From a virus: DNA of 34,828 nucleotides. Position numbers and translations under genes: made by a program. Below are positions 16,417 through 23,404 of the stretch, piece after piece; position 1 is the first letter of the stretch, and each line of letters begins with the position of its first letter. The stretch lies in IMG/VR virus record IMGVR_UViG_3300020470_000086, positions 1 to 34,828 of that record; one strand, given 5' to 3'. The notes under the pieces were generated by a model. That model was not told the origin of the DNA and ran no database searches. It saw only the letters and a program-made list of their open reading frames with translations.

Positions 16417-17072
16417 AATACGTTCAAGTTAAGTTGTGGCATGCCGTGTGGACCTTGATTGATTTTTCCAGATGGAAACGCATTAAAACTCATAGTCCAT
16501 CTATCATAATCCTCTAGTTGTCTACCAGAGAAATGTTTTAACCAAGAAGGAAATAGAATTAACTTCCCTGGTTTGGCCTCATACATCTCATTGATGCCTA
16601 GATTCCAACCATCCATCTTCATCTTCTCCTCTTCCCATATATCCATGACATTATATGTCCTAGGTATAACTGGGTCATCAAAGACCGTAGGAGCACCGTC
16701 AGTAAGGTAGTATACAGCACTAAGATATGCCATAGGATGACGATGTAATGGATGTCCCCACCCACTCTTACGTGGTGCGTGGTTGAACCAGCATAGACTA
16801 ATATCTAATTTTTCGCAATCAAGTTTAAACTTTTCTTTATACTGCTCCAGACAGTCCTCAAAGAATAATACAATCCTATCTACACATGGCACGTCACGAT
16901 GCTTGTGTATATCAGGTCTACTGGTGACAACACCCTCAGGAAAATTATCCTGGCCTGCTGGAAAGTCTCTTGCCCAAGTTGTAAAGTCTTTTACCCACTG
17001 CTCATCATGACCGATGTCAGTATACTCCATGATTATGGTAGGGAAATAATGTAGTTCCTTCTCTTCAATCAT
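16413..17072 (-). CDS. Putative 2OG-Fe(II) oxygenase, tandem copy 1 (PF13759-like)
   Basis: This 219-residue protein belongs to the group whose signature is HxHP followed by a YLSAVYYLT strand, Phe-Asp-Asp-Pro, then LILFPSWLKH and a closing Arg...SFNAFPSG. Here the residues are H110, H112, H180 and R191. The usual acidic residue of an HxD triad is replaced by histidine in the same spacing. The ATG overlaps the previous gene's stop (ATGA). It is one of three neighbouring paralogues, all of similar length and C-terminal motif (GxINQG or GDINMG), clearly from duplication. Substrate unknown. Confidence 0.82.
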   Translation of the reverse strand: MIEEKELHYFPTIIMEYTDIGHDEQWVKDFTTWARDFPAGQDNFPEGVVTSRPDIHKHRDVPCVDRIVLFFEDCLEQYKEKFKLDCEKLDISLCWFNHAPRKSGWGHPLHRHPMAYLSAVYYLTDGAPTVFDDPVIPRTYNVMDIWEEEKMKMDGWNLGINEMYEAKPGKLILFPSWLKHFSGRQLEDYDRWTMSFNAFPSGKINQGPHGMPQLNLNVL

Positions 17073-17749
17073 TTCTTATAGTCTCTTAGTGGTAATGGTC
17101 CTAGAATATCCCATCCTCTTACTTTTGGTACATTAACCATTGGACGTTGCCATCCACCCATATTGATATCGCCCTGAGGAAATGTATTAAATGCAATGGT
17201 AAACCTCTGCACATCATCATTGTTAGCAAGACTAGCATGAATTAACCAACTAGGAAAGATGATTAACCCTCCAGGTCCACCGTGATAATGCCATCTACAC
17301 TCAGCACCAGGACCACCGTCAAGATGTAACGATGCCCACTCTCTCCTGTCTATAGGGTCCAAGAAAATAGTAGGTGCTCCAGGTGTCATGTAATAGATGC
17401 CACTCAACCACGACATAGGATGCCTATGAGCGTCATGATGATGACCTGAGCAGGGGTCTGCTCTGTTACACCATGCTTTATTAACCATTATTCTATCACA
17501 ACACCAGCCATTGTCAAAATGTAAGGTGTCTATACACTGTTGAAACCACTGCATGAGTGGTCTAAACTCTGGGTCCGTCTGTATATCATCAGTGGTGCCA
17601 ACACCACCTCTACCATCCCAGTCTAGGTTAAAATTTCTATACTCCTGCTTACGAGTAACCTCAAGGGCTTGATTATTCAATTCCTCAGGTGCTTTAAAAC
17701 TATAGCACCTTACTGGGAATACATTCTCAGTAGTATATTTCTGTCTCAT
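17069..17749 (-). CDS. Putative 2OG-Fe(II) oxygenase, tandem copy 2 (PF13759-like)
   Basis: This 226-residue paralogue has H108 and H110 in the HRHPMSWLSGIYY segment, preceded by an unusual histidine run (103-105). The distal H171 is in LIIFPSWLIH, with R182 and an AFNTFPQGDINMGG closing strand. Extra histidines and a Gly-rich loop (145-160) distinguish it from its neighbours. It overlaps both adjacent genes by four bases. The fold assignment is good; activity and substrate are unknown. Confidence 0.82.
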   Translation of the reverse strand: MRQKYTTENVFPVRCYSFKAPEELNNQALEVTRKQEYRNFNLDWDGRGGVGTTDDIQTDPEFRPLMQWFQQCIDTLHFDNGWCCDRIMVNKAWCNRADPCSGHHHDAHRHPMSWLSGIYYMTPGAPTIFLDPIDRREWASLHLDGGPGAECRWHYHGGPGGLIIFPSWLIHASLANNDDVQRFTIAFNTFPQGDINMGGWQRPMVNVPKVRGWDILGPLPLRDYKK

Positions 17750-18345
17750 ATTACATCTAGGTTGGCAATGCCTTGATTAATCTTCCCATATGGAAGTGCA
17801 TTAAAGCTTATACTATATCTATCAGACTCGGCCATTTCAGTATCATGGACTAACCATGAAGGGAAGATAAGTAACGTGCCTGGAGTTGGAGTATACTTAA
17901 CTATCTGTGGACCATTCTCTAGTATACCAGTCTCTGTAATCTTTGGCAACGTATGTATATCCCACTGTCCTAATGACCTCTGCTGTAGAGGATCATAGAA
18001 CACTAAAGGAGCACCGTCAGTCAGAAAATAGACGGCACTCCAATAGGAATTAGCATGTCTGTGTGCTTCTTGTCTTGTACCAGGTCGATAACGGTTAGCC
18101 CACATAGATGTTATCTTAAACCCATCACAGTCAAAGCATTTGTCCTGATGTATATCATATAGACACTGCTCAAACCACGTGACTAGGGGTCTGAATCTCT
18201 CATCATGGTGTAACTCTGGACCTGCATTAAGAATACCAGTCTCCCTCTCTTTAGTAGGGAGTTTATTAATCACACGTATCCAGTCATGGTTTAGATCACT
18301 AGACCATTCATATATTTCTACTGGATATATGCTATTGGTCTTCAC
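17746..18345 (-). CDS. Putative 2OG-Fe(II) oxygenase, tandem copy 3 (PF13759-like)
   Basis: The 199-residue paralogue has H95 and H97 in AHRHANSYWSAVYFLT, distal H167 in LLIFPSWLVH and R176 before a SFNALPYGKINQG close. The proline after HxH is Ala here. It shares the GAPLVFYDP strand with its neighbours. The start overlaps the preceding 134-residue gene by 14 bases. It is the most N-terminally shortened of the three copies. Confidence 0.82.
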   Translation of the reverse strand: MKTNSIYPVEIYEWSSDLNHDWIRVINKLPTKERETGILNAGPELHHDERFRPLVTWFEQCLYDIHQDKCFDCDGFKITSMWANRYRPGTRQEAHRHANSYWSAVYFLTDGAPLVFYDPLQQRSLGQWDIHTLPKITETGILENGPQIVKYTPTPGTLLIFPSWLVHDTEMAESDRYSISFNALPYGKINQGIANLDVI

Positions 18346-18736
18346 TCTTCTTTCTCCGTGGGACTTTAATGGTCCATGCTGGTGCTACAAGGTCAACCAT
18401 CTCAAACTCTTGCTTAGCTTTCTCTCTCAACTTCGCTGCCTTCTCATAGTCTTGCAGCTCTTTCTCACGTCCTGGCTCAGGTTGTATCTCACCATAGTGA
18501 GGATCCCATATCTCAGGGTGCTCATGGTTGTCAAAGAATTCAAGGATACTACTATCAATCATATGATATAGAGTGTCCCAAGTTAGTGTCCTTCTTAGAG
18601 TTTCTGCTATGTATTCTGCTTGATTAACAGACATCTCTTGCTTAAGGAACTCACCTCTTGCCCATACTAATTCATTCAGATCTATTGTGATCTGGACATT
18701 GGTATGGACACCAGTGTTGTCATAGGGTTCCGTCAT
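18332..18736 (-). CDS. Hypothetical protein between pyrE and the oxygenase cluster
   Basis: This 134-residue soluble protein is mostly helical, with a charged centre (about 85-108, Lys/Glu/Arg-rich, possible coiled coil) and a basic C-terminus (PRRKKSEDQ). No family is recognised. The ATG overlaps the pyrE stop by four bases, consistent with a coupled gene. No catalytic motif is evident. Confidence 0.75.
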   Translation of the reverse strand: MTEPYDNTGVHTNVQITIDLNELVWARGEFLKQEMSVNQAEYIAETLRRTLTWDTLYHMIDSSILEFFDNHEHPEIWDPHYGEIQPEPGREKELQDYEKAAKLREKAKQEFEMVDLVAPAWTIKVPRRKKSEDQ

Positions 18737-19248
18737 AACAAATCGGGGATTGTATATAAACTAAAGAGTTCTAAATGTGCAGCAGCCATGTTAATGTCTG
18801 CTTCACCAGCAACCTGTCTATCGACTATGGTTGCGACTCTGTTAACAGTATAACCTGCTTCGCGTAATTTCTCAACAGCCTTTATGGCACTTTGTCCAGT
18901 GGTCACTACGTCTTCAAGAACTGTAACAAGTGCTCCTTCTACCTGAGGTGGACCCTCTATCCATGCTTGAGTGCCATGACCTTTTGGTTCCTTACGGATG
19001 ATAAAAGCATCAAGGTTACTAACCATAGCAACACCTGCTACTAAGGGGTCAGCACCTAGTGTGAGACCTGCCACTGCTACAGACCCTTCCTCTACTAGAC
19101 CTGCCAGTTGTGTTGATACCTGACGTAAACCAGCACCACTAAGTGTAACATTCTTACAGTTAACATAGTAATCTGTATCTTGTCCTGATGATAACTTAAA
19201 GTTACCTACCTTAAAGCACTTGTCCTTTAGTAGTTGAAGTAAAGTCAT
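18733..19248 (-). CDS. pyrE: Orotate phosphoribosyltransferase-like PyrE
   Basis: PyrE converts orotate and PRPP to orotidine 5'-phosphate in pyrimidine synthesis. The 171-residue protein shows the N-terminal FKLSSGQDTDYYVNCK substrate segment, the GLTLGADPLVAGV strand-turn and the RKEPKGHG catalytic loop (85-92). The PRPP-binding motif VTVLEDVVTTGQSA (108-121) follows. All features of an intact enzyme are present at slightly below usual length. Start ATG 19248 overlaps the gp44 stop (AAATGA), which is preferred to the GTG at 19260. A phage copy could raise UMP supply for DNA synthesis. Confidence 0.92.
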   Translation of the reverse strand: MTLLQLLKDKCFKVGNFKLSSGQDTDYYVNCKNVTLSGAGLRQVSTQLAGLVEEGSVAVAGLTLGADPLVAGVAMVSNLDAFIIRKEPKGHGTQAWIEGPPQVEGALVTVLEDVVTTGQSAIKAVEKLREAGYTVNRVATIVDRQVAGEADINMAAAHLELFSLYTIPDLL

Positions 19249-20189
19249 TTGAATTGGCACCTCATCATAAGTTCGGTCATGAATGCGACCATGTTAATCT
19301 CCTGGTCAACCACAAATGCTGCCTTATATTGATACTCTGAAATAATAAGGACACATTCTGGTATAGATCCAGGGTCTAGGTAAGTATAGAGGTTGTCATA
19401 TATCTTACGCATGATAACTCTAGGTTCGTTATCCATATTCTGAGCAACCCACTTCTTCATGTTGGTAAACTCTTTCTTACGGAGGAAACCTATGACCTTA
19501 TCAATGCTAAAATCATTTGATGACCCTAGTATACCTGCATCTATCTTACCAGTTGCAGCATACCTTTGCAACTCATTCAATGTCCTACGAAAATCAGGGA
19601 AATACTTCATGACCACTTCGGCCACCACCTTCTCCTCGTACTTAATCATCTCCATCTCAAGGATGACTCTGACCTTATGAAAGAATGCTTCTGCTAATTT
19701 CTTTTTATCTGCTCCTTTGACCCCAAAATCGACCACTGAACACCTGCTATGGAGGGGTTCTATGACCTTGTTTTTATAGTTACACGTGAATATGAACCTG
19801 CAGTTCTTCTGAAACTCCTCAATGGATGCCCTAAGTAAGAGCTGTACGTCTGGCGTGGTATTATCTGCTTCATCAATAATGATAACCTTGTGACGAGACT
19901 CAGATGTAAGAGAAACAGTACTAGCAAAGGTCTTTGCCTGATTGCGTACAGTGTCCAAGAATCTACCTTCATCAGACCCATTAATGACATAGTAATCTGC
20001 TCCTAATTCGTTACATAATGCCTTAGCAATGGTTGTTTTACCAACTCCTGCCGACCCTGCAAGCAAAAGGTTTGGTATCTCACCCTTGTCCAAGAATCCT
20101 TGGAATAATTTCTTAGTATTCTCAGGAAGAATGCACTCCTCCACTGTCTGTGGTCGATACTTTTCTACCCAGAGAAACAATTCAGACAT
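19245..20189 (-). CDS. 44: Clamp-loader ATPase gp44
   Basis: gp44 is the AAA+ ATPase that, with gp62, opens and loads clamp gp45. Start ATG 20189 (314 residues) gives the family N-terminus LWVEKYRP; a longer frame to 20261 lacks support. Walker A is GSAGVGKT (45-52), Walker B is VIIIDEAD around residue 103, and a Ser-Arg-Cys arginine-finger segment follows near 150. Length equals T4 gp44 (319). It overlaps the upstream oxygenase gene by eight bases. In T4 gp62 follows directly; here an accessory block of seven genes (pyrE to the gene at 14937) intervenes. Confidence 0.95.
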   Translation of the reverse strand: MSELFLWVEKYRPQTVEECILPENTKKLFQGFLDKGEIPNLLLAGSAGVGKTTIAKALCNELGADYYVINGSDEGRFLDTVRNQAKTFASTVSLTSESRHKVIIIDEADNTTPDVQLLLRASIEEFQKNCRFIFTCNYKNKVIEPLHSRCSVVDFGVKGADKKKLAEAFFHKVRVILEMEMIKYEEKVVAEVVMKYFPDFRRTLNELQRYAATGKIDAGILGSSNDFSIDKVIGFLRKKEFTNMKKWVAQNMDNEPRVIMRKIYDNLYTYLDPGSIPECVLIISEYQYKAAFVVDQEINMVAFMTELMMRCQFK

Positions 20190-20742
20190 AGTTTGAATTA
20201 ATAATGATACGATTGGGATGTTTCTTCGGAGAATGACCTGTATGTAGGTGAAGACCCTCAAAGATTAATAGTCTATTTGGTTTGGGACTTACCCTAGTCG
20301 CTTGTGTAAGCCGACCATTGTGAGGAAACTTCTCATTGAAGATGATAGTATCACCATCAGTCTCATTGAGATAATATATGGCTGCCATGTGGGGTGTTTC
20401 AAAATCCACATGAGGATGATGCACAATCCCATTAGGATTATACAACGTCATGTCTGCACGTGCTCTAACTGTTACATTTTCACACCCAATATAGTCTTGA
20501 ATCTGAAATAACAGGGGCATCACTAGGGATGACACTGGGTTAGGTGGAATCATCTTATCCTTATCAAGGATGTTATGACTAAATCCTTGCTTACCTAACT
20601 CAGGGTTACCACCCCTAGTAATATCACCCTGATAATACCAGTCCATCTCATCACTACCAAAGAAATCTAAGAGTTCTTGGTGGTAATGAGGTGTCAGGAA
20701 ATTATCTTCAAGGCTCCAGTGCGATGTAGTAGCTGAGGTCAT
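20182..20742 (-). CDS. 2-oxoglutarate/Fe(II) oxygenase-like protein between gp45 and gp44
   Basis: This 186-residue protein has a complete-looking signature: HVD at H111/D113, then MAAIYYLNETDGDTIIF, an RLLIFEGLHLH strand with H167, and R178 eleven residues later. It is close in layout to the enzyme at 12630-13124. The start overlaps gp45 by 35 bases, and the stop overlaps gp44. Its insertion between clamp and clamp-loader genes is unusual. Substrate unknown. Confidence 0.85.
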   Translation of the reverse strand: MTSATTSHWSLEDNFLTPHYHQELLDFFGSDEMDWYYQGDITRGGNPELGKQGFSHNILDKDKMIPPNPVSSLVMPLLFQIQDYIGCENVTVRARADMTLYNPNGIVHHPHVDFETPHMAAIYYLNETDGDTIIFNEKFPHNGRLTQATRVSPKPNRLLIFEGLHLHTGHSPKKHPNRIIINSNYV

Positions 20743-21427
20743 TATGTGTCAGTGAGATAAACGCTGCAATATTCTTCCTACTAATGGTAACATGGTAACT
20801 ACCATCAAGTAACTTGAGGTTCTCTACCTTGAAACAATAACAGAAGTTACGACGCTCATCAGTCACCTCAGAAGGTCTTTCAAATGTCACCTTCTTCAGT
20901 GGTAAGGAGAATACATTAGAGGTATCATTCTTCTTGTCCTTAACGAGGACACTATACTCACCTTCAAATCCTTGGACACACAAATCTTCCACACCATATA
21001 CCTTTGCAGCTTGCATCAACTGCTGAATATCCCTCATAGGTAAGTCAAAATGGATCTCCTTATCAGGAAGGTCACCATTAAACTCAGGTGGGGTTACAAT
21101 GATACCAGGATCACTGTAATAGAATGTTGTCTTACCTTGTGTCTCCTCATCATATACTACTACCTTCTTCTTATCTGGGAAATAAAGATAAGGTGTCTTG
21201 AATAATGACAGAGCACCTAGAAACAGTGGCAAGTCATAGATTGCCATCTGCTCAGGAATAAACTCCTTGATTTGTGTCATGGCAATGATATTCTTGTTGA
21301 CTGAAATAGTCTCAAGAAACTTACCAGGTTCAATAAGAATAGACTTATTGATAGTGCTGAAATTGCGGAGCAAATCTATGGTTGCTTTGCTCAATTTTAC
21401 TTGTCTTACTGCTTCTAATTGTGTCAT
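20708..21427 (-). CDS. 45: Sliding clamp gp45
   Basis: gp45 is the trimeric ring that tethers the polymerase and, in T4, also activates late transcription with gp33 and gp55. The 239-residue protein matches the family in length (T4: 228) and in its repeating beta architecture. It includes the N-terminal LSKATIDLLRNFSTINKSI segment and the closing AAFISLTHNDLSYYIALEP strands. The start overlaps the DUF3310 gene's stop by four bases. It is clearly intact. Confidence 0.93.
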   Translation of the reverse strand: MTQLEAVRQVKLSKATIDLLRNFSTINKSILIEPGKFLETISVNKNIIAMTQIKEFIPEQMAIYDLPLFLGALSLFKTPYLYFPDKKKVVVYDEETQGKTTFYYSDPGIIVTPPEFNGDLPDKEIHFDLPMRDIQQLMQAAKVYGVEDLCVQGFEGEYSVLVKDKKNDTSNVFSLPLKKVTFERPSEVTDERRNFCYCFKVENLKLLDGSYHVTISRKNIAAFISLTHNDLSYYIALEP

Positions 21428-21738
21428 TCGTAATCCATCAATGAGGGTGGGGTGCCGATTTGCTCTGGTTTATCATCAGGGTACGACGTGCCTGAGAAAT
21501 AATATAATAGTATAGCATAATGAATGATCTTTAGCACATCATCCTTATGCCTTCCTTTCTTTTTGTATCGAGAGGCATACTTTATAATATTGGACTGACA
21601 GAAATGCTCTGCTGTCCCGATTGCCTCAAGAAGGTCCAGAGTCTGGACCCCCTTCTCTTCATTTGAGTAGTGTGACCGATAGGTGGAGGAGATATAATCC
21701 TGCACCACCTTAATCGTATCATCTTCTCTATACTTCAT
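21424..21738 (-). CDS. DUF3310-like phage protein
   Basis: The 104-residue protein contains the helical pattern EAIGTAEHFCQSNIIKYASRYKKKG followed by DVLKIIHYAILLY. This pattern is typical of DUF3310 (PF11753), a small domain found in many phages; T7 gp1.7, a nucleotide kinase, is one member as I recall. A role in nucleotide metabolism is therefore possible but not shown here. The gene lies three bases after the CobS-like ATPase gene and overlaps gp45 by four bases. Confidence 0.75.
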   Translation of the reverse strand: MKYREDDTIKVVQDYISSTYRSHYSNEEKGVQTLDLLEAIGTAEHFCQSNIIKYASRYKKKGRHKDDVLKIIHYAILLYYFSGTSYPDDKPEQIGTPPSLMDYE

Positions 21739-21741
21739 AGT

Positions 21742-22839
21742 TTACTCTGACCCTAGTAGATTGTCAAGGTTCTCAATGTCAACCTCGTTGTCTATCTTAT
21801 CATACAATTCGAGGAATGACTGCTTAGTCTCATCATCGAATCTGTTTAGACAGACTGTGATTGCCTTTAACCTATCATTAAAGATAGCAAAAGCACGTAT
21901 AATATGCACTAACCTACGTGTTGAGATAACTTCATCAACTCCACCCTCTCTAAAGGTCTTACGGATGATGTCTGCCCATGTAGTAAGGTTAGCAATATAC
22001 TTATCATCGCAGCAGTCTAACTCTTTACAATAATTATTGAGCATTCTAACCTCAGTCTGGGGCTTAGGATACTCTTGCTCAAATGTGATGGGGAATCTCT
22101 CTAAGAATGCTTCGTTGAGCACGTTAGTTCCAATAAATCTCCCGTCTTCGGATCCTTTACCTTTAGTGTTAGCAGTTGCAACGACTGTGAATCCGTCTTT
22201 TGGTTGGACGTATCGTCCGACCTTCTTGAGAAAGACTCCTTTTCCTTCAAGAATGCTCTGGAGACAGAGAATTTTATTACTGGCGAGGTCGAGTTCGTCA
22301 AGGAGCAAGACAGATCCTCTTTCAAGTGCTTCGATGACTGGGCCATTGTGCCAGACGGTATTGCCATCAACAAGGCGGAAGCCGCCAATAAGATCATCTT
22401 CATCAGTTTCTACCGTAATGTTTACTCGGATAAGATCCCTCTTTGCTTGAGCACAAGCTTGCTCTACCCCAAAGGTTTTACCGTTACCACTGAGTCCAGT
22501 GATGAATATGGGATAGAATACTTTACTACTCAAAATCTTTTTAAGGTCAACAAAGTTACCAAACGGTACAAAGTGCTCGTCTCTCTGTGGTACCAAGTCT
22601 TTAACTTCAGGTGACACTAGAGTAACTGTTTGCTCTAGTTGTTCTCTTGCTTCTGCCACTGTCAAATTCCATACACCACGCTTAACCTTATACTGACTGA
22701 GATATTTGGTCACAGTCTGATAAGTTATGTTGAATTTATCCACTGCCTTCAGCAAATGCTCGGTCTTTACTTCACGACCGAAATTTCCTATCAAGAAGTC
22801 CCTAAGGTCTTCAGTTGTTACATTGCATAATTGAGGCAT
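21742..22839 (-). CDS. CobS/MoxR-like AAA+ ATPase
   Basis: The start ATG 22839 (365 residues) has AAAGGG about six bases upstream. Walker A is GLSGNGKT (115-122) and Walker B VLLLDELD (177-184), followed by a sensor-1 segment VVATANTKG and a RFPITFEQEYP segment. These belong to the MoxR/CobS branch of AAA+ proteins, annotated cobS in many cyanophages after the cobaltochelatase subunit. The first 110 residues form a helical N-terminal domain with two HTH-like stretches. MoxR-type ATPases commonly act with a VWA-domain partner; such a protein lies two genes upstream (23401-25596). Cobalamin synthesis is thus not established. A TATAAT -10 lies 28 bases before the start. Confidence 0.88.
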   Translation of the reverse strand: MPQLCNVTTEDLRDFLIGNFGREVKTEHLLKAVDKFNITYQTVTKYLSQYKVKRGVWNLTVAEAREQLEQTVTLVSPEVKDLVPQRDEHFVPFGNFVDLKKILSSKVFYPIFITGLSGNGKTFGVEQACAQAKRDLIRVNITVETDEDDLIGGFRLVDGNTVWHNGPVIEALERGSVLLLDELDLASNKILCLQSILEGKGVFLKKVGRYVQPKDGFTVVATANTKGKGSEDGRFIGTNVLNEAFLERFPITFEQEYPKPQTEVRMLNNYCKELDCCDDKYIANLTTWADIIRKTFREGGVDEVISTRRLVHIIRAFAIFNDRLKAITVCLNRFDDETKQSFLELYDKIDNEVDIENLDNLLGSE

Positions 22840-22866
22840 CGTTTCCCTTTTGTTGTTTATACTATT

Positions 22867-22894
22867 ATTATACTGCCTATTTCCCACTTGTGGA
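22867..22894 (-). promoter_or_regulatory. Possible sigma70-like promoter for the CobS-like gene
   Basis: The minus strand has a perfect -10 (TATAAT, 22872-22867) with a weaker -35 (TCCACA, 22894-22889) at a 16-base spacing, 28 bases before the start codon. The -35 has four of six consensus bases. It overlaps the end of the upstream gene. Confidence 0.4.
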
Positions 22895-23404
22895 GCCTAT
22901 CCAGTACGGTTTGTTATCTGGCACACGGAGATAGTTGTCCCTCACCCATGGCTTACTATTAAGGTAGATACGATATGCTGTTATAGTATCAATAGTATTA
23001 TCATACTTCAAATCATCAGGCATTGACCTAACAAATGGAGTATGTTTCTCTGGACATCCTTCTGGTGCTACCAATGCTGCTATTCTAATGGTCCTCTCAC
23101 ACGCATGTTTCTTACCATACCTGCTTTCATACTCATTGCATAGAGAAATACCATGCTGTAACAACCATTGAAGGTTATCATCATGCTCTGCTGCCCATTT
23201 AGTGCAGGGATGGTTTCTATAAGCACCCTTATCAGTCTTATATGGTTCGTTATTTGCTTTAAATACTGGTCCTATATTGTGATACCACTTAGAAAAGACC
23301 AGTGCAATCATCTGACTGGTCTCCACAGGCATCTTCACAATAAGTTTGTCTGGCAACGCAAACGCTGCCAGAGCTGGTTCCTCATCTACTGCAAATATAT
23401 TCAT
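22877..23404 (-). CDS. Conserved phage protein of unknown function (MNIF type)
   Basis: This 175-residue protein begins MNIFAVDEEPALAAFALPDK then LIVKMPVETSQMIALVF. I remember this start from conserved uncharacterised proteins in many large phages. A central KWAAEHDDNLQWLLQHGISLCNEYESRYGK segment is helical, and TPFVRSMPDD plus ITAYRIYLNSK complete the pattern. No catalytic residue set is certain. It is located between the VWA metalloprotease-like gene and the AAA ATPase, overlapping the former by four bases. Confidence 0.75.
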   Translation of the reverse strand: MNIFAVDEEPALAAFALPDKLIVKMPVETSQMIALVFSKWYHNIGPVFKANNEPYKTDKGAYRNHPCTKWAAEHDDNLQWLLQHGISLCNEYESRYGKKHACERTIRIAALVAPEGCPEKHTPFVRSMPDDLKYDNTIDTITAYRIYLNSKPWVRDNYLRVPDNKPYWIGSTSGK

